From a virus: a stretch of 33,387 nt of DNA. Numbering within the stretch: position 1 is the stretch's first letter; the number at the start of each line of letters is the position of its first letter. This document shows, one piece after another, positions 8,486 through 16,241 of this stretch. The stretch covers positions 1 to 33,387 of the IMG/VR virus record IMGVR_UViG_3300042691_011232; one strand, written 5' to 3'. The position numbers were made by a program, and so were the translations under genes. The notes under the pieces are model-generated. The model saw nothing but the letters and a program-made list of their open reading frames with translations, searched no databases and was not told the origin of the DNA.

Positions 8486-9007
8486 ATGGCACATTTAATA
8501 AGTACAACAAATCTTAAAGCATTATCTTACATTAGTTCAAATGTAGATGATCTTTTACTTTCTACTTTAATTACTAGGGTGCAAGACACTGTATTGGAGT
8601 CGATTTTAGGTAGTCAATTATTTAACCGACTTTTGCAAGGTGTAGATAACGACGATCTAAATGCTGATGAGGTTCTTTTGTTAGATACTTACATTAGTCC
8701 TTGCTTAGTCGCTGCAGTTGAAAAAAGGGCTACTGATATGACTACTTTAGAACTTCGACAAATCGGTGTAGCTCGAGTAAGTTCGGATGGTGTAAACACG
8801 GTAAATGAGCAAGAATTAAACAGATTAAGCAACTCTTTGAATAAAGACTATAATTTCTACCGTGAAAGGTTAATAAGGTTCTTAAAATTGAATTATACAG
8901 TTTACCCTGAATATACTTCTTATTACGATTATCTTTATCCTTGTGATGATCTTAATCAAATTAATCCGGATAGAGGTTTTTCAGACACAAACATTAACTT
9001 CGCATGA
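8486..9007 (+). CDS. Head-tail connector (head completion adaptor)
   Basis: 173 aa. Mostly helical, beginning MAHLISTTNLKALSYISSNV. The pattern of a first helix, a TLITRVQDTVLESILGSQLF helix and a long LLDTYISPCLVAAVEKRA helix is that of adaptor proteins docking under the portal in Bacteroidetes phages. It lies 3 bases after the portal gene and overlaps the next gene as ATGATAA. Family assignment rests on pattern and position. Confidence 0.65.
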   Translation: MAHLISTTNLKALSYISSNVDDLLLSTLITRVQDTVLESILGSQLFNRLLQGVDNDDLNADEVLLLDTYISPCLVAAVEKRATDMTTLELRQIGVARVSSDGVNTVNEQELNRLSNSLNKDYNFYRERLIRFLKLNYTVYPEYTSYYDYLYPCDDLNQINPDRGFSDTNINFA

Positions 9008-9624
9008 TAACGAGTATTAACCAACTTTCGGAGGAGCTTAAAGCTATTCAAGAAGCGCACTACCAATTGAATTCTTACTATTTTGGTGAGTTTAATTTGG
9101 CTTTACAGAATAGGAGCTTGGAATATCCTTTACTAGTTTGTGATTATAACAATGGTTCTATCAACGTATCTAATACTTCAGTTCAGCTATTCATTATTGT
9201 CGCAGACAAAGTATACAAAGACAATTCTAACTTAATAGAAACGAAATCTGACACACTTCAAATATGTAGAGATATATTCAACGTAATGAAGAAGTCTCAA
9301 CGTTGGCAAGTTTTAGGACGAGTAACTCAAGGAAACGTAACTTCATTTGTTGAACGTGGTAAAGACGAGGTTGCAGGACACGTAATGAACGTAACTATAG
9401 AACTGAGAGATACAAATGGTATTTGTGAACTACCTTTGAATGGTTATGATTTCGGTGGAAGTGGAAGTCCTTCGTGCGATCCTGTTTTAATCGTTAATAG
9501 CAATGGTACATTTAGTGTATCAGCTCCAAGTGGAAGCACTTATGAGTTGGATGACATGCTTTTTAAAGTATATGTGAATAGTAATTTTAAAGAAGATATA
9601 ACAATAATAACCTTAGATAATTAA
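9004..9624 (+). CDS. Putative tail completion / terminator protein
   Basis: 206 aa. An alpha/beta pattern with a strand-rich centre (NVSNTSVQLFIIVADKVYK) and a helix (SDTLQICRDIFNVMKKS), as in tail-terminator-like proteins, followed by a short beta appendix (PVLIVNSNGTFSVSAPSGST) also seen in phage structural proteins. It sits between the connector and the fibre genes with a 4-base upstream overlap. Function is inferred from place and pattern. Confidence 0.5.
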   Translation: MITSINQLSEELKAIQEAHYQLNSYYFGEFNLALQNRSLEYPLLVCDYNNGSINVSNTSVQLFIIVADKVYKDNSNLIETKSDTLQICRDIFNVMKKSQRWQVLGRVTQGNVTSFVERGKDEVAGHVMNVTIELRDTNGICELPLNGYDFGGSGSPSCDPVLIVNSNGTFSVSAPSGSTYELDDMLFKVYVNSNFKEDITIITLDN

Positions 9625-9627
9625 ATT

Positions 9628-11028
9628 ATGCCAAATACAGTAAACATTTATGTGAATAAGACCGACATGGGTCTTGATTTAGTCAATAATACAAGTGACT
9701 TGAATAAACCAATTTCAACAGCTACACAAACGGCTTTAAATGGTAAAGAAGATGTTGCAAACAAGTCAACAAACACAAATTTAGGGACTAGCGACACGCT
9801 TTATCCTAGTCAAAAAGCTGTTAAAACTTACGTAGATTCTGCGGTGAGTGGTGCGCCTGTACCTACTTTATCACAAGTAACTGCGGTAGGTAGTTCAACA
9901 AGCACACCAATTTCAGTTTTAAACGCTACGTTTAACTCTAATATTACACCTAGTCAAATAACTACGTTTAGAGGTACTAAGGGAGTTGTGAATGATGCTG
10001 AAGGTGAAGTGTGGATAAATACAAATGGTAATTTTAAAGGTAAGTTAAAAGCTACAAATTTAACTGCTGAAATCAATCTAGAATTTCCTAATAAAACAGC
10101 AGGTACTTATACAATTGCAACAACTGATTTAATAGGTGCAGCGAATGGATTAGCTGAGTTAGATGGCACTGGGAAAGTTCCAAGTTCACAACTTCCAAGT
10201 TTTGTTGATGATGTTGTTGATTACGCAAATTTAGCTTCATTTCCTGTTACGGGTGAAAGTGGGAAAATCTATATAGCTTTAGATACTAATTTAACTTATC
10301 GTTGGAGCGGTTCTGTTTATGTAGAAATTAGTCCTAGCCTTGCTTTAGGTGAAACTTCTGCTAGTGCTTATAGAGGGGACAGAGGAAAAATTGCATACGA
10401 TCACTCACAACTAACTAGTGGTAACCCTCATAATGTAACAAAAACAGACGTAGGGCTTTCAAATGTGCCTAATTTAGATGCTACAAACCCTGTTAATATT
10501 GTTCAAACGGCTAGTTACAGATTTGTAACTGATACAGAAAAATCAACTTGGAATAGTAAAGAGAATGCAATTACAGCAGGTACAACAGCACAATATTATA
10601 GAGGTGATAAAACATTCCAAACACTTGATAAAACAGCAGTAGGTTTAGGAAACGTAGATAATACAAGTGATGCTAATAAACCTATTTCTTCAGCTACGCA
10701 AACAGCTTTAGATAACAAGTCCGATAAAAACATCACGTTAGATCGTAAAACAGCATCTTACACGCTAGTCGCTAACGATAATGGAAAGTTGATTGAGATG
10801 AATGTTGCAAGTGCTAACACGTTAACGATTGACGCTAGTTTATTCTCAGCAGGTAACCAAATTTTAATTAGCCAATACGGAGCCGGTCAAACGACTATCA
10901 CAGCAGGTGCTGGTGTAACGTTAAGAAGTAGCGGAGGTAAGTTAAAAACTTCAGCTCAATATTCGTTAGTTACGATTATAGCAATTTCAAGTACTGAGTT
11001 TTACGTAGCAGGTGATTTAACAGCATAA
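9628..11028 (+). CDS. Tail fibre protein with repeats
   Basis: 466 aa. Two copies of a classic fibre repeat are visible, LVNNTSDLNKPISTATQTAL near residue 19 and VDNTSDANKPISSATQTAL near residue 348, plus YPSQKAVKTYVD, ASAYRGDRGKIAYDHSQLT and NPHNVTKTDVGLSNVPNL. All are found in trimeric fibres. The C-terminus (about 370-466) is beta-rich. It probably forms the shaft for host recognition, with the next gene providing the tip. Confidence 0.82.
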   Translation: MPNTVNIYVNKTDMGLDLVNNTSDLNKPISTATQTALNGKEDVANKSTNTNLGTSDTLYPSQKAVKTYVDSAVSGAPVPTLSQVTAVGSSTSTPISVLNATFNSNITPSQITTFRGTKGVVNDAEGEVWINTNGNFKGKLKATNLTAEINLEFPNKTAGTYTIATTDLIGAANGLAELDGTGKVPSSQLPSFVDDVVDYANLASFPVTGESGKIYIALDTNLTYRWSGSVYVEISPSLALGETSASAYRGDRGKIAYDHSQLTSGNPHNVTKTDVGLSNVPNLDATNPVNIVQTASYRFVTDTEKSTWNSKENAITAGTTAQYYRGDKTFQTLDKTAVGLGNVDNTSDANKPISSATQTALDNKSDKNITLDRKTASYTLVANDNGKLIEMNVASANTLTIDASLFSAGNQILISQYGAGQTTITAGAGVTLRSSGGKLKTSAQYSLVTIIAISSTEFYVAGDLTA

Positions 11029-11030
11029 TT

Positions 11031-11822
11031 ATGATACTAGCAAGTAACGGAATAATAAGTGTGAGTAGGGGTGATTCAGATGCACAAGCATTTATAACAG
11101 CTGCTGGAATAACCGACAATACACAAAAAACAGCTATAACACAATTAGTAACTGATTTAAAGACTAATTCTTTATGGACTAAATTTTACGCATTTTATCC
11201 ATTCGTAGGAGGTACAGCTTCAGCTCATAAATTCAATTTAAAAGACCCTAGAGATTTAGATGCCGCTTATAGATTAACATTTGCAGGCGGTGGCACACAC
11301 TCATCGTTAGGTTATGTAGGTAACGGAACAAGCGGTTACGCTAATACATTTATAACGCCTAACGGTCTTATAACACAAAATAATTTACATATAAGTTATT
11401 ATTCGCAAACAGCCGGTACGGGTACAGCTGATGATATTGGAGTATTTCAATCTGGAAAAGCACCTATTGAAATTTACATGAGATATAACACAACTTCTTC
11501 ATTATTATATTTAAATGCAAGTGCTGGTAATTCACCAACTACAACAGGTAGGAAGTATACAGTAGCTTCAAGAACTAATGGTACTACTATTTCATCGACA
11601 AATAATGGAGTTAGTACAAGTGTATCAAGTAATTCAGCGAGTAGTTTATGTACTGTGCCAATATTTATTCACTCATTAAACAACAACGGTACACCATTAG
11701 GTTATTCATCAAGAACAGCCTCAACAATTACAATAGGTGTAGGGTTAACAGATGCAGAGGCACAATCTTTAAGCACAATTGTAAACACTTATAATACAAC
11801 TTTATCAAGAAATGTTTATTAA
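11031..11822 (+). CDS. Receptor-binding / fibre tip protein, lectin-like beta sandwich
   Basis: 263 aa. After a helical N-terminal section come FYAFYPFVGGTASAHKFNLKDPRD and a Ser/Thr/Asn-rich beta region (GTSGYANTFI, TTSSLLYLNASAG, SVSSNSASS), resembling the concanavalin-like tip proteins encoded after fibre genes in Bacteroidetes phages. The last helix, LTDAEAQSLSTIVNTYNTTL, also occurs in that group. It lies two bases after the fibre gene. A likely receptor-binding protein; the ligand is unknown. Confidence 0.65.
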   Translation: MILASNGIISVSRGDSDAQAFITAAGITDNTQKTAITQLVTDLKTNSLWTKFYAFYPFVGGTASAHKFNLKDPRDLDAAYRLTFAGGGTHSSLGYVGNGTSGYANTFITPNGLITQNNLHISYYSQTAGTGTADDIGVFQSGKAPIEIYMRYNTTSSLLYLNASAGNSPTTTGRKYTVASRTNGTTISSTNNGVSTSVSSNSASSLCTVPIFIHSLNNNGTPLGYSSRTASTITIGVGLTDAEAQSLSTIVNTYNTTLSRNVY

Positions 11823-11823
11823 T

Positions 11824-12036
11824 ATGCAAGTTTTTAAAATTACACAAGAACAAAAAGATCTTTTAATCGGTCAAACATGGGACGGAGTTACATTCTTTAA
11901 CCCTACAATTGACGCAACAGGTCAGTATTTCGTATCTCAAGAAGAAGTAAACGGTTGTGATAAACCCGAATTTCAATGGTTAAAATCGTGTGAATTGATT
12001 GAACATAACCCCGTAGTAGTTAACTTTCCTAGATAA
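11824..12036 (+). CDS. Small hypothetical protein after the fibre genes
   Basis: 70 aa from the ATG chosen because it follows the upstream stop by one base. An in-frame ATG 12 bases earlier is the alternative. It starts MQVFKITQEQKDLLIGQTWD and contains an NGCDKPEFQWLKSC segment with two Cys. It may be a fibre chaperone or tip accessory by position. No family is recognised. Confidence 0.6.
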   Translation: MQVFKITQEQKDLLIGQTWDGVTFFNPTIDATGQYFVSQEEVNGCDKPEFQWLKSCELIEHNPVVVNFPR

Positions 12037-12052
12037 TTATTAATTTAGCACC

Positions 12053-12667
12053 ATGAACGAAATTAAAAGCATTTTAGAGGTAATTAGAAGAATGAAAACT
12101 ACGGTAATTTTAATTTTGTTTGTGGTGTTTGTTTTATTCTATTACAAGCCACTAATAACAGAGGTAGTTGAAATAAAAGTTAAGAAGCCCGATGAGATTA
12201 AAAGAGACGTAAATAACAACGTTTTAATACAACAGTTACTAAATGATTTGATGCTTAAATATAACGCTGATAGGGGATATATATTTAGGTTTCACAATTC
12301 GATTCAATACTACGATGGACATCACAAAAATCATCAATCATTGGCGTTTGAAGTGTGCAATAAAGGAATATCTAGCGAAAAATTACAATTACAAAATTTA
12401 CCAACTAGTCTATTTCCTGTGTTTTTACAAGAAGTGATGCTAAATAAAATGATTTATACAGATATCAATGAAATCAAAGAAAACGCCACTAGGATAGCTT
12501 TAAAGGACCAAGGAATAAAAAGTATAATGATATCTCCTGTTTTTAAAGATGGTCAATTTGTGGCTTATATAGGTTTAGACTTTGTAAAAGATAGCTTAAG
12601 TCCAAACGTAAATTTTAGAGAATTTAGAAAACACGCTTCTGAAATAGGAGCTATATTAACACAATAA
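12053..12667 (+). CDS. Membrane-anchored GAF-like domain protein in the lysis cassette
   Basis: 204 aa. One transmembrane segment (about 16-34, ILILFVVFVLFYY) follows a short basic N-terminus. The rest looks like a GAF-type sensor fold: NADRGYIFRFHNSIQYYDG (about 71-89), SLAFEVCNKGISSEKLQLQ, YTDINEI, and IKSIMISPVFKDGQFVAYIG. GAF domains bind small molecules, but the ligand cannot be read from the sequence. It is immediately upstream of the putative holin and the endolysin, so a role in the lysis pathway or its timing is possible (inference). Confidence 0.6.
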   Translation: MNEIKSILEVIRRMKTTVILILFVVFVLFYYKPLITEVVEIKVKKPDEIKRDVNNNVLIQQLLNDLMLKYNADRGYIFRFHNSIQYYDGHHKNHQSLAFEVCNKGISSEKLQLQNLPTSLFPVFLQEVMLNKMIYTDINEIKENATRIALKDQGIKSIMISPVFKDGQFVAYIGLDFVKDSLSPNVNFREFRKHASEIGAILTQ

Positions 12668-12671
12668 GAAT

Positions 12672-12893
12672 ATGAAATTTTTAGAGAGAATTAAGGCTAA
12701 AACGCCTAAGAAAAACAAGAAGATTACACAAGTTGTAACCGTATTAGGTGCAGTTTCTTTGGCTATTGCTGAAAGCGGTATCGTAGACAATCGCCCATTA
12801 ATTAAAATAGGCTTAGAAGTCTTATCTGTTAAGCTGGGAGCGGTTGCAGTTTATAACGCACAAAAGGTGGAAGATGGACAAAATAACGATTGA
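12672..12893 (+). CDS. Putative holin-like small membrane protein
   Basis: 73 aa. A highly basic N-terminus (KRIKAKTPKKNKK-like) is followed by two weakly hydrophobic helices (about 20-35 and 44-60). Its small size, charge and place directly before the endolysin, which it overlaps by 20 bases, suggest a holin. The hydrophobic segments are short and modest, so this is a candidate only. Confidence 0.5.
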   Translation: MKFLERIKAKTPKKNKKITQVVTVLGAVSLAIAESGIVDNRPLIKIGLEVLSVKLGAVAVYNAQKVEDGQNND

Positions 12894-13353
12894 AAGAATT
12901 AAACTTGCTCACCCTAAAATAAGACAGGAATTAGAGCAATATTATATCGAATGTAATAATCTTTTACCAAAAGGTGTTAGATTGAGGTTTGCATACGTGT
13001 ACAGAAGTATAAAAGAACAGGACTCTTTATTTAATCAAAGACCGAAAGTAACCAATGCTAAAGGTGGTCAATCTATACACAACTATGGTCTAGCTTTCGA
13101 TTACGTTATACTACTAGATAAAGACAATAACGGAACTTTTGAGTCAATTGAATGGGATTTAAAGTCACCTTATCATAAAGTTGTTTGGGATTACTTTAAA
13201 AGCAAAGGTTATGAACATGGTGGAGATTGGAAAAACTTCAAAGATTATCCACATTTTCAAAAGGCATTCGGTTATACTTGGCAACAATTAAAGAAAAAAG
13301 TTGATTCGGGTGATATTATTCGAGTAGATAATATTGTATATCCAAAAATATAA
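12874..13353 (+). CDS. Endolysin, M15 family L-alanyl-D-glutamate / D-Ala-D-Ala peptidase
   Basis: 159 aa from ATG. The zinc-peptidase signature SIHNYGLAFDY (His69, Asp76) and the C-terminal HGGDWKNFKDYPHFQ (His127) match VanY/T5-endolysin-type M15 peptidases. The PKGVRLRFAYVYRSIKEQDSLF stretch near residue 31 supplies the usual Arg region. No signal peptide is present, so release should depend on a holin. It ends the late transcription unit. Confidence 0.92.
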   Translation: MDKITIERIKLAHPKIRQELEQYYIECNNLLPKGVRLRFAYVYRSIKEQDSLFNQRPKVTNAKGGQSIHNYGLAFDYVILLDKDNNGTFESIEWDLKSPYHKVVWDYFKSKGYEHGGDWKNFKDYPHFQKAFGYTWQQLKKKVDSGDIIRVDNIVYPKI

Positions 13354-13362
13354 CTATATTTG
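13334..13362 (+). promoter_or_regulatory. Bacteroidetes-type promoter (leader class)
   Basis: TTG and TATATTTG are separated by 18 bases, a near-ideal Bacteroidetes promoter. It overlaps the endolysin stop and lies 42 bases before an intrinsic terminator, so it should make an RNA of about 60 bases unless read-through occurs. It lacks the inverted repeat seen at the early promoters. Confidence 0.7.
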
Positions 13363-13403
13363 AGAACATTTTCCATTCTTTCATTTTTTTAAATTAAACA
13401 ATT

Positions 13404-13428
13404 AAGGCTATTTCGGTAGCCTTTTTTT
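13404..13428 (+). terminator. Strong intrinsic terminator at the end of the late region
   Basis: AAGGCTA pairs perfectly with TAGCCTT around the loop TTTCGG, followed by a run of Ts. It ends the late operon after the endolysin and also ends the short transcript from the promoter just upstream. The next gene begins 8 bases later. Confidence 0.9.
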
Positions 13429-13435
13429 ATTGCCT

Positions 13436-13630
13436 ATGAAACTATCAGAACTAGAAGCCAAACTTAAAGAGATTACAGAGTTTAAAAATCTCAATCTTTC
13501 ACACGGTCGAATTACCGATCCTAAAAAATTCATTGATATTAATATTTCTTATCTAAAAGCTCAATCCGGCAAACGTAGGTATCTTCCTTATTATGATCGA
13601 CTTCTGGAGTTTTATCTCCTCAATAAGTAA
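13436..13630 (+). CDS. Small hypothetical protein
   Basis: 64 aa from ATG; an in-frame TTG lies 6 bases upstream. It begins MKLSELEAKLKEITEFKNL and has a FIDINISYLKAQSGKRRYL then PYYDRLLEFYLL pattern, seen in small proteins of Bacteroidetes mobile elements. It lies alone between a terminator and an operator-promoter, so its expression should depend on read-through of the leader terminator. Confidence 0.65.
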   Translation: MKLSELEAKLKEITEFKNLNLSHGRITDPKKFIDINISYLKAQSGKRRYLPYYDRLLEFYLLNK

Positions 13631-13658
13631 ATCAAATATTAAAATATTCTTAGAAAAT

Positions 13659-13700
13659 ATAACTTTTATTTTGTATTTAGGTTATTTAGCCTTATATTTG
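13659..13700 (+). promoter_or_regulatory. Early promoter with operator, copy 1
   Basis: ATAACTT, a 13-base gap and AGGTTAT form an imperfect inverted repeat. TTG (13671-13673) and TATATTTG (13693-13700), 19 bases apart, form the promoter around it. The left half-site lies upstream of the -33 box and the right half lies in the spacer. It drives a run of overlapping small early genes. The same arrangement occurs at 15779, 18930 and 20698. Confidence 0.85.
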
Positions 13701-13721
13701 TGTATCTAAAAATTAAAAGAT

Positions 13722-14003
13722 ATGCGAGATAAAACACTACTACAAACGTATAAAGACTACTTTTCAAAAGAAGTACCTAATACGTTAGAATTCACTCAGC
13801 TTAAAGTGATAGCTATAAAGCGACTTAAAGCAAACCGATTTAAACTAAAAGAAATACAGGAAGTAATCGGAATCTGTTATAAGAACGTTTTAAAGCTGAA
13901 TTCTAGAGAAATAAACAAAGAGTTAGAATTATTATTCGACACTCTAATAACTGAAAAAATTTACCCAACTAAACAAAACAACAGAACGACATGGACAAAG
14001 TAA
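13722..14003 (+). CDS. Small helix-turn-helix-like protein, candidate early regulator
   Basis: 93 aa, basic. The segment KRLKANRFKLKEIQEVIGIC followed by YKNVLKLNSREI (about 36-66) looks like a helix-turn-helix. It is the first gene after operator-promoter copy 1, as expected of an autoregulated transcription factor, but that is inference. The start is ATG in an A-rich leader. It overlaps the next gene by 13 bases. Confidence 0.6.
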   Translation: MRDKTLLQTYKDYFSKEVPNTLEFTQLKVIAIKRLKANRFKLKEIQEVIGICYKNVLKLNSREINKELELLFDTLITEKIYPTKQNNRTTWTK

Positions 14004-14176
14004 TATATTTAATAATTATGATAGGCTTTTTATTCGTTGTAAAAGCTCTTTTATCAAGAATGGAGGAAATGTCTGAGAAGAGAAAGAAAGTACGTGAGAA
14101 ACGAGAAAAAGTGCGTAATTACGAAACGATTGACTATACTAATTTCAATCCTAACACTGGTCGTTATGAGAATTAG
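13991..14176 (+). CDS. Small single-span membrane protein
   Basis: 61 aa. A hydrophobic segment (about 4-20, VIYLIIMIGFLFVVKALL) is followed by a highly charged, probably cytoplasmic tail of Lys, Glu and Arg residues. It overlaps both neighbours. No family is recognised. An early envelope protein, for instance in host takeover or exclusion, is possible. Confidence 0.55.
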   Translation: MDKVIYLIIMIGFLFVVKALLSRMEEMSEKRKKVREKREKVRNYETIDYTNFNPNTGRYEN

Positions 14177-14471
14177 AAAACCATACCACAAAAAACACTT
14201 CAAGAACTTGCCAATTGACGTTCAAAATAGAATCTACAACTTGATAAGTAGAGGAAAAACTTTATACCAAATAATCAAGTTAGAGAAAGTTTCGGTATCA
14301 AGCCTTCATTTATTATTTGAAGAAATTCAAAAGCCTGTTTCGAGAGGTAAAATAGGGCATAGAGATGAAGCTTACTGGAGTGAGGAGTACATGATCAACG
14401 GATATATAGCTCCCACTTATGACGAGCTAAGCGAAAGTGAAAAAGTAATTTATAATATGAAAAAAATATGA
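14166..14471 (+). CDS. Putative helix-turn-helix protein
   Basis: 101 aa from the ATG that overlaps the upstream stop by 11 bases. A longer GTG start within the membrane protein gene is less likely. Residues about 18-50 (VQNRIYNLISRGKTLYQIIK then VSVSSLHLLFEEI) show a helix-turn-helix pattern, within a basic N-terminus. It may bind DNA in early regulation. It overlaps the next gene by 4 bases. Confidence 0.55.
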   Translation: MRIRKPYHKKHFKNLPIDVQNRIYNLISRGKTLYQIIKLEKVSVSSLHLLFEEIQKPVSRGKIGHRDEAYWSEEYMINGYIAPTYDELSESEKVIYNMKKI

Positions 14472-14695
14472 TTGAAAGTACAATATACATGGCTCGAATG
14501 ATGTTTAAAGACTTAATCGAGGACTATTCACAAGAAAGTTTAGAACGTTTTGCAAACGATTTTAAGAACTTGGAAGAATTATTTGAAGAACAAATGAAAC
14601 AGGCCTACTATCAAGGATATAACGACAGATGGCACGTTGATAGATCGGATTTGCCACAAGCTTTTAACGATTATATTAACACATATAAAAAATAA
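14468..14695 (+). CDS. Small acidic hypothetical protein
   Basis: 75 aa, mainly helical and acidic, with aromatic-rich YYQGYNDRWHVDRSD near the C-terminus. Starts in an ATGA overlap. No family recognised; part of the early small-gene operon. Confidence 0.6.
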   Translation: MIESTIYMARMMFKDLIEDYSQESLERFANDFKNLEELFEEQMKQAYYQGYNDRWHVDRSDLPQAFNDYINTYKK

Positions 14696-14697
14696 TT

Positions 14698-14955
14698 ATG
14701 AAAGATCAATTATCAGTAATGTACCAAGTGATTTGTTTATCACAGGTAATGTTAGAAACTATAGAAGAACTAGAAGAAAACAACCTATTTAAAAAGAACA
14801 ATAAAGAACTATTTGAAAAGTTTTATGATGTTGTTTCAGACCTTGCAGAAAACAGCACTGACAAACTAACAGATAAGCAAATACAATCTTATCAGTATTC
14901 GACTGACAAGTTAAGAAAGGTAGTAGAAAGAATTAATATAAAATCAGTTTTGTAA
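14698..14955 (+). CDS. Small helical hypothetical protein
   Basis: 85 aa, predicted all helical, Glu/Lys-rich and without Cys motifs or membrane segments. It begins two bases after the previous stop and ends in a TAATG junction with the next gene. Function unknown. Confidence 0.6.
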   Translation: MKDQLSVMYQVICLSQVMLETIEELEENNLFKKNNKELFEKFYDVVSDLAENSTDKLTDKQIQSYQYSTDKLRKVVERINIKSVL

Positions 14956-15344
14956 TGAAGATAGGAGATGAAGTAAAAGCGATAAAACAGTATGTTTATG
15001 GTGCTGGACACCCTAACGGAGGACGTGATGCCCTTATTATAGGAGCTATTTATAAGATAACAGATCAAAGCTGGTCTATGAATACTTTCTCAATAGTTGA
15101 TAATTTTGGGAATAAGCTTTGGTTTAATAACGAGAACGATCATTTTGAAATGGAGAAAAAAGATGCTATTGTTGAAAGCGTTGTTGCGAAGTATTTAAGG
15201 AGATCTAAAGTTGGTATTGATAAGTATGGTACAACTTTACAAGAAAACAACATAGATGACTTTCTTTTGCACCTTCAGGAGGAATTAATGGATGCTTCGC
15301 TTTACATTGAAAAACTAATTAGTCAAAGAAATGGAAACAAGTAG
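14955..15344 (+). CDS. Phage protein with SH3-like start and MazG-like helical C-terminus
   Basis: 129 aa. Residues 1-60 look like a small beta barrel (MKIGDEVKAIKQY, then IIGAIYKITDQS, then FGNKLWF). Residues about 75-125 (KYLRRSKVGIDKYGTTL, then DDFLLHLQEELMDASLYIEKL) match a widespread phage helical domain whose EExxD motif recalls all-alpha NTP pyrophosphohydrolases. Enzymatic activity is not established; a second, clearer MazG-like gene is at 23145. It overlaps the next gene by 14 bases. Confidence 0.6.
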   Translation: MKIGDEVKAIKQYVYGAGHPNGGRDALIIGAIYKITDQSWSMNTFSIVDNFGNKLWFNNENDHFEMEKKDAIVESVVAKYLRRSKVGIDKYGTTLQENNIDDFLLHLQEELMDASLYIEKLISQRNGNK

Positions 15345-15591
15345 AAAATGTTACACTTGTCAGATCGAAAAACCACTTTCTGAATTCACACCCTCAAAAA
15401 GAAAATACCAAATCAAAAAGTATCTTAACCATATGTTAAATTGTGACGAGTGCATTTTGGAAAATACTCGCAAAAACAATGGGACTGCTTGGTTTAATTT
15501 CGAATTAAATAAATTTGAAGTTCACAATTTGGTGACGGATGAAGAAATCCTTTTGTTCTTTGATAATAAACTCAGAAAATTTAAGAAATGA
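15331..15591 (+). CDS. Small zinc-ribbon-like protein
   Basis: 86 aa. Two Cys pairs, CYTCQIEKPLSEF at the start and CDEC at about residues 36-39, form a probable zinc site of the sort seen next to HNH nucleases and in small phage DNA-binding proteins. No HNH residues follow, so it is a zinc-ribbon protein without visible nuclease. It overlaps both neighbours. Confidence 0.6.
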   Translation: METSRKCYTCQIEKPLSEFTPSKRKYQIKKYLNHMLNCDECILENTRKNNGTAWFNFELNKFEVHNLVTDEEILLFFDNKLRKFKK

Positions 15592-15773
15592 AAATAACAG
15601 ATAAAGCTCCTGTTGGATTCACTTGTCCAGCGATTGATGAAGCGATACAGATAATTGAAAATGTAGATATGAGTAATTACGATCGACTACTAGTACTGGA
15701 TCTACTTGAAGAGTTACGTGAGGATAACGCTAAACTCCGTGAATATATTAACGAAATATTAGAAAATAATTAG
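15588..15773 (+). CDS. Small leucine-rich helical protein
   Basis: 61 aa, acidic. The C-terminal half (LLVLDLLEELREDNAKLREY) is a coiled-coil-like helix that could dimerise. The start overlaps the upstream stop as ATGA. It is the last gene before operator-promoter copy 2. Unknown function. Confidence 0.55.
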   Translation: MKITDKAPVGFTCPAIDEAIQIIENVDMSNYDRLLVLDLLEELREDNAKLREYINEILENN

Positions 15774-15778
15774 AAAGT

Positions 15779-15818
15779 ATAACCTTTGTTGTTTATATAA
15801 GTTATTTATATACCTTTG
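15779..15818 (+). promoter_or_regulatory. Early promoter with operator, copy 2
   Basis: ATAACCT, 13 bases, AAGTTAT, then TACCTTTG as the -7 box, with TTG (15789-15791) 19 bases upstream of it. Half-site spacing is identical to the other three copies. It drives the 132-aa protein and the lipoprotein. Confidence 0.82.
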
Positions 15819-15842
15819 TAAGGTAATTAAAATTTAAAGAAT

Positions 15843-16241
15843 ATGAGTAGAGTATTAAAAAGAGTATTAACAAGAAAATCAATTTTAGGTTTTGGTTATG
15901 CTGAATATAGAGATTTGTCAGTACAAATGTTGCTTGATTTAAATAAACATAATTTACTAATTGATGTATATTATGGTCTTGAAAAAATAGACTTTATTCC
16001 TGATATATTAGATGAGTTAGGTATAACAGAAGAGTTTAGAATAATTAAACCTTCAAAAGATAGGATTATGAGAGGTAAATTTTACACTCACTTAATAAAT
16101 AATAGAGATGAAGAAAAAGATTTTAAAATAATGGCATCAAATTTTTGGGATAATAAAAAAAGAAGTAAAAATAAAGAAAAAGGAGATAGCTATAAATATG
16201 GTAGCAAGGTATATTTAATGAATAAAAATCACGGAAAATGA
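15843..16241 (+). CDS. Hypothetical early protein
   Basis: 132 aa, unrecognised. N-terminal basic helix (MSRVLKRVLTRKSILGFGYA), then an alpha/beta-like stretch (DLSVQMLLDLNKHNLLIDVY, IDFIPDILDELGITEEFRII), and a Lys-rich C-terminus. No signal peptide. It is the first gene after its own operator-promoter and overlaps the lipoprotein gene by 4 bases, so the two are probably co-expressed. Confidence 0.6.
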   Translation: MSRVLKRVLTRKSILGFGYAEYRDLSVQMLLDLNKHNLLIDVYYGLEKIDFIPDILDELGITEEFRIIKPSKDRIMRGKFYTHLINNRDEEKDFKIMASNFWDNKKRSKNKEKGDSYKYGSKVYLMNKNHGK

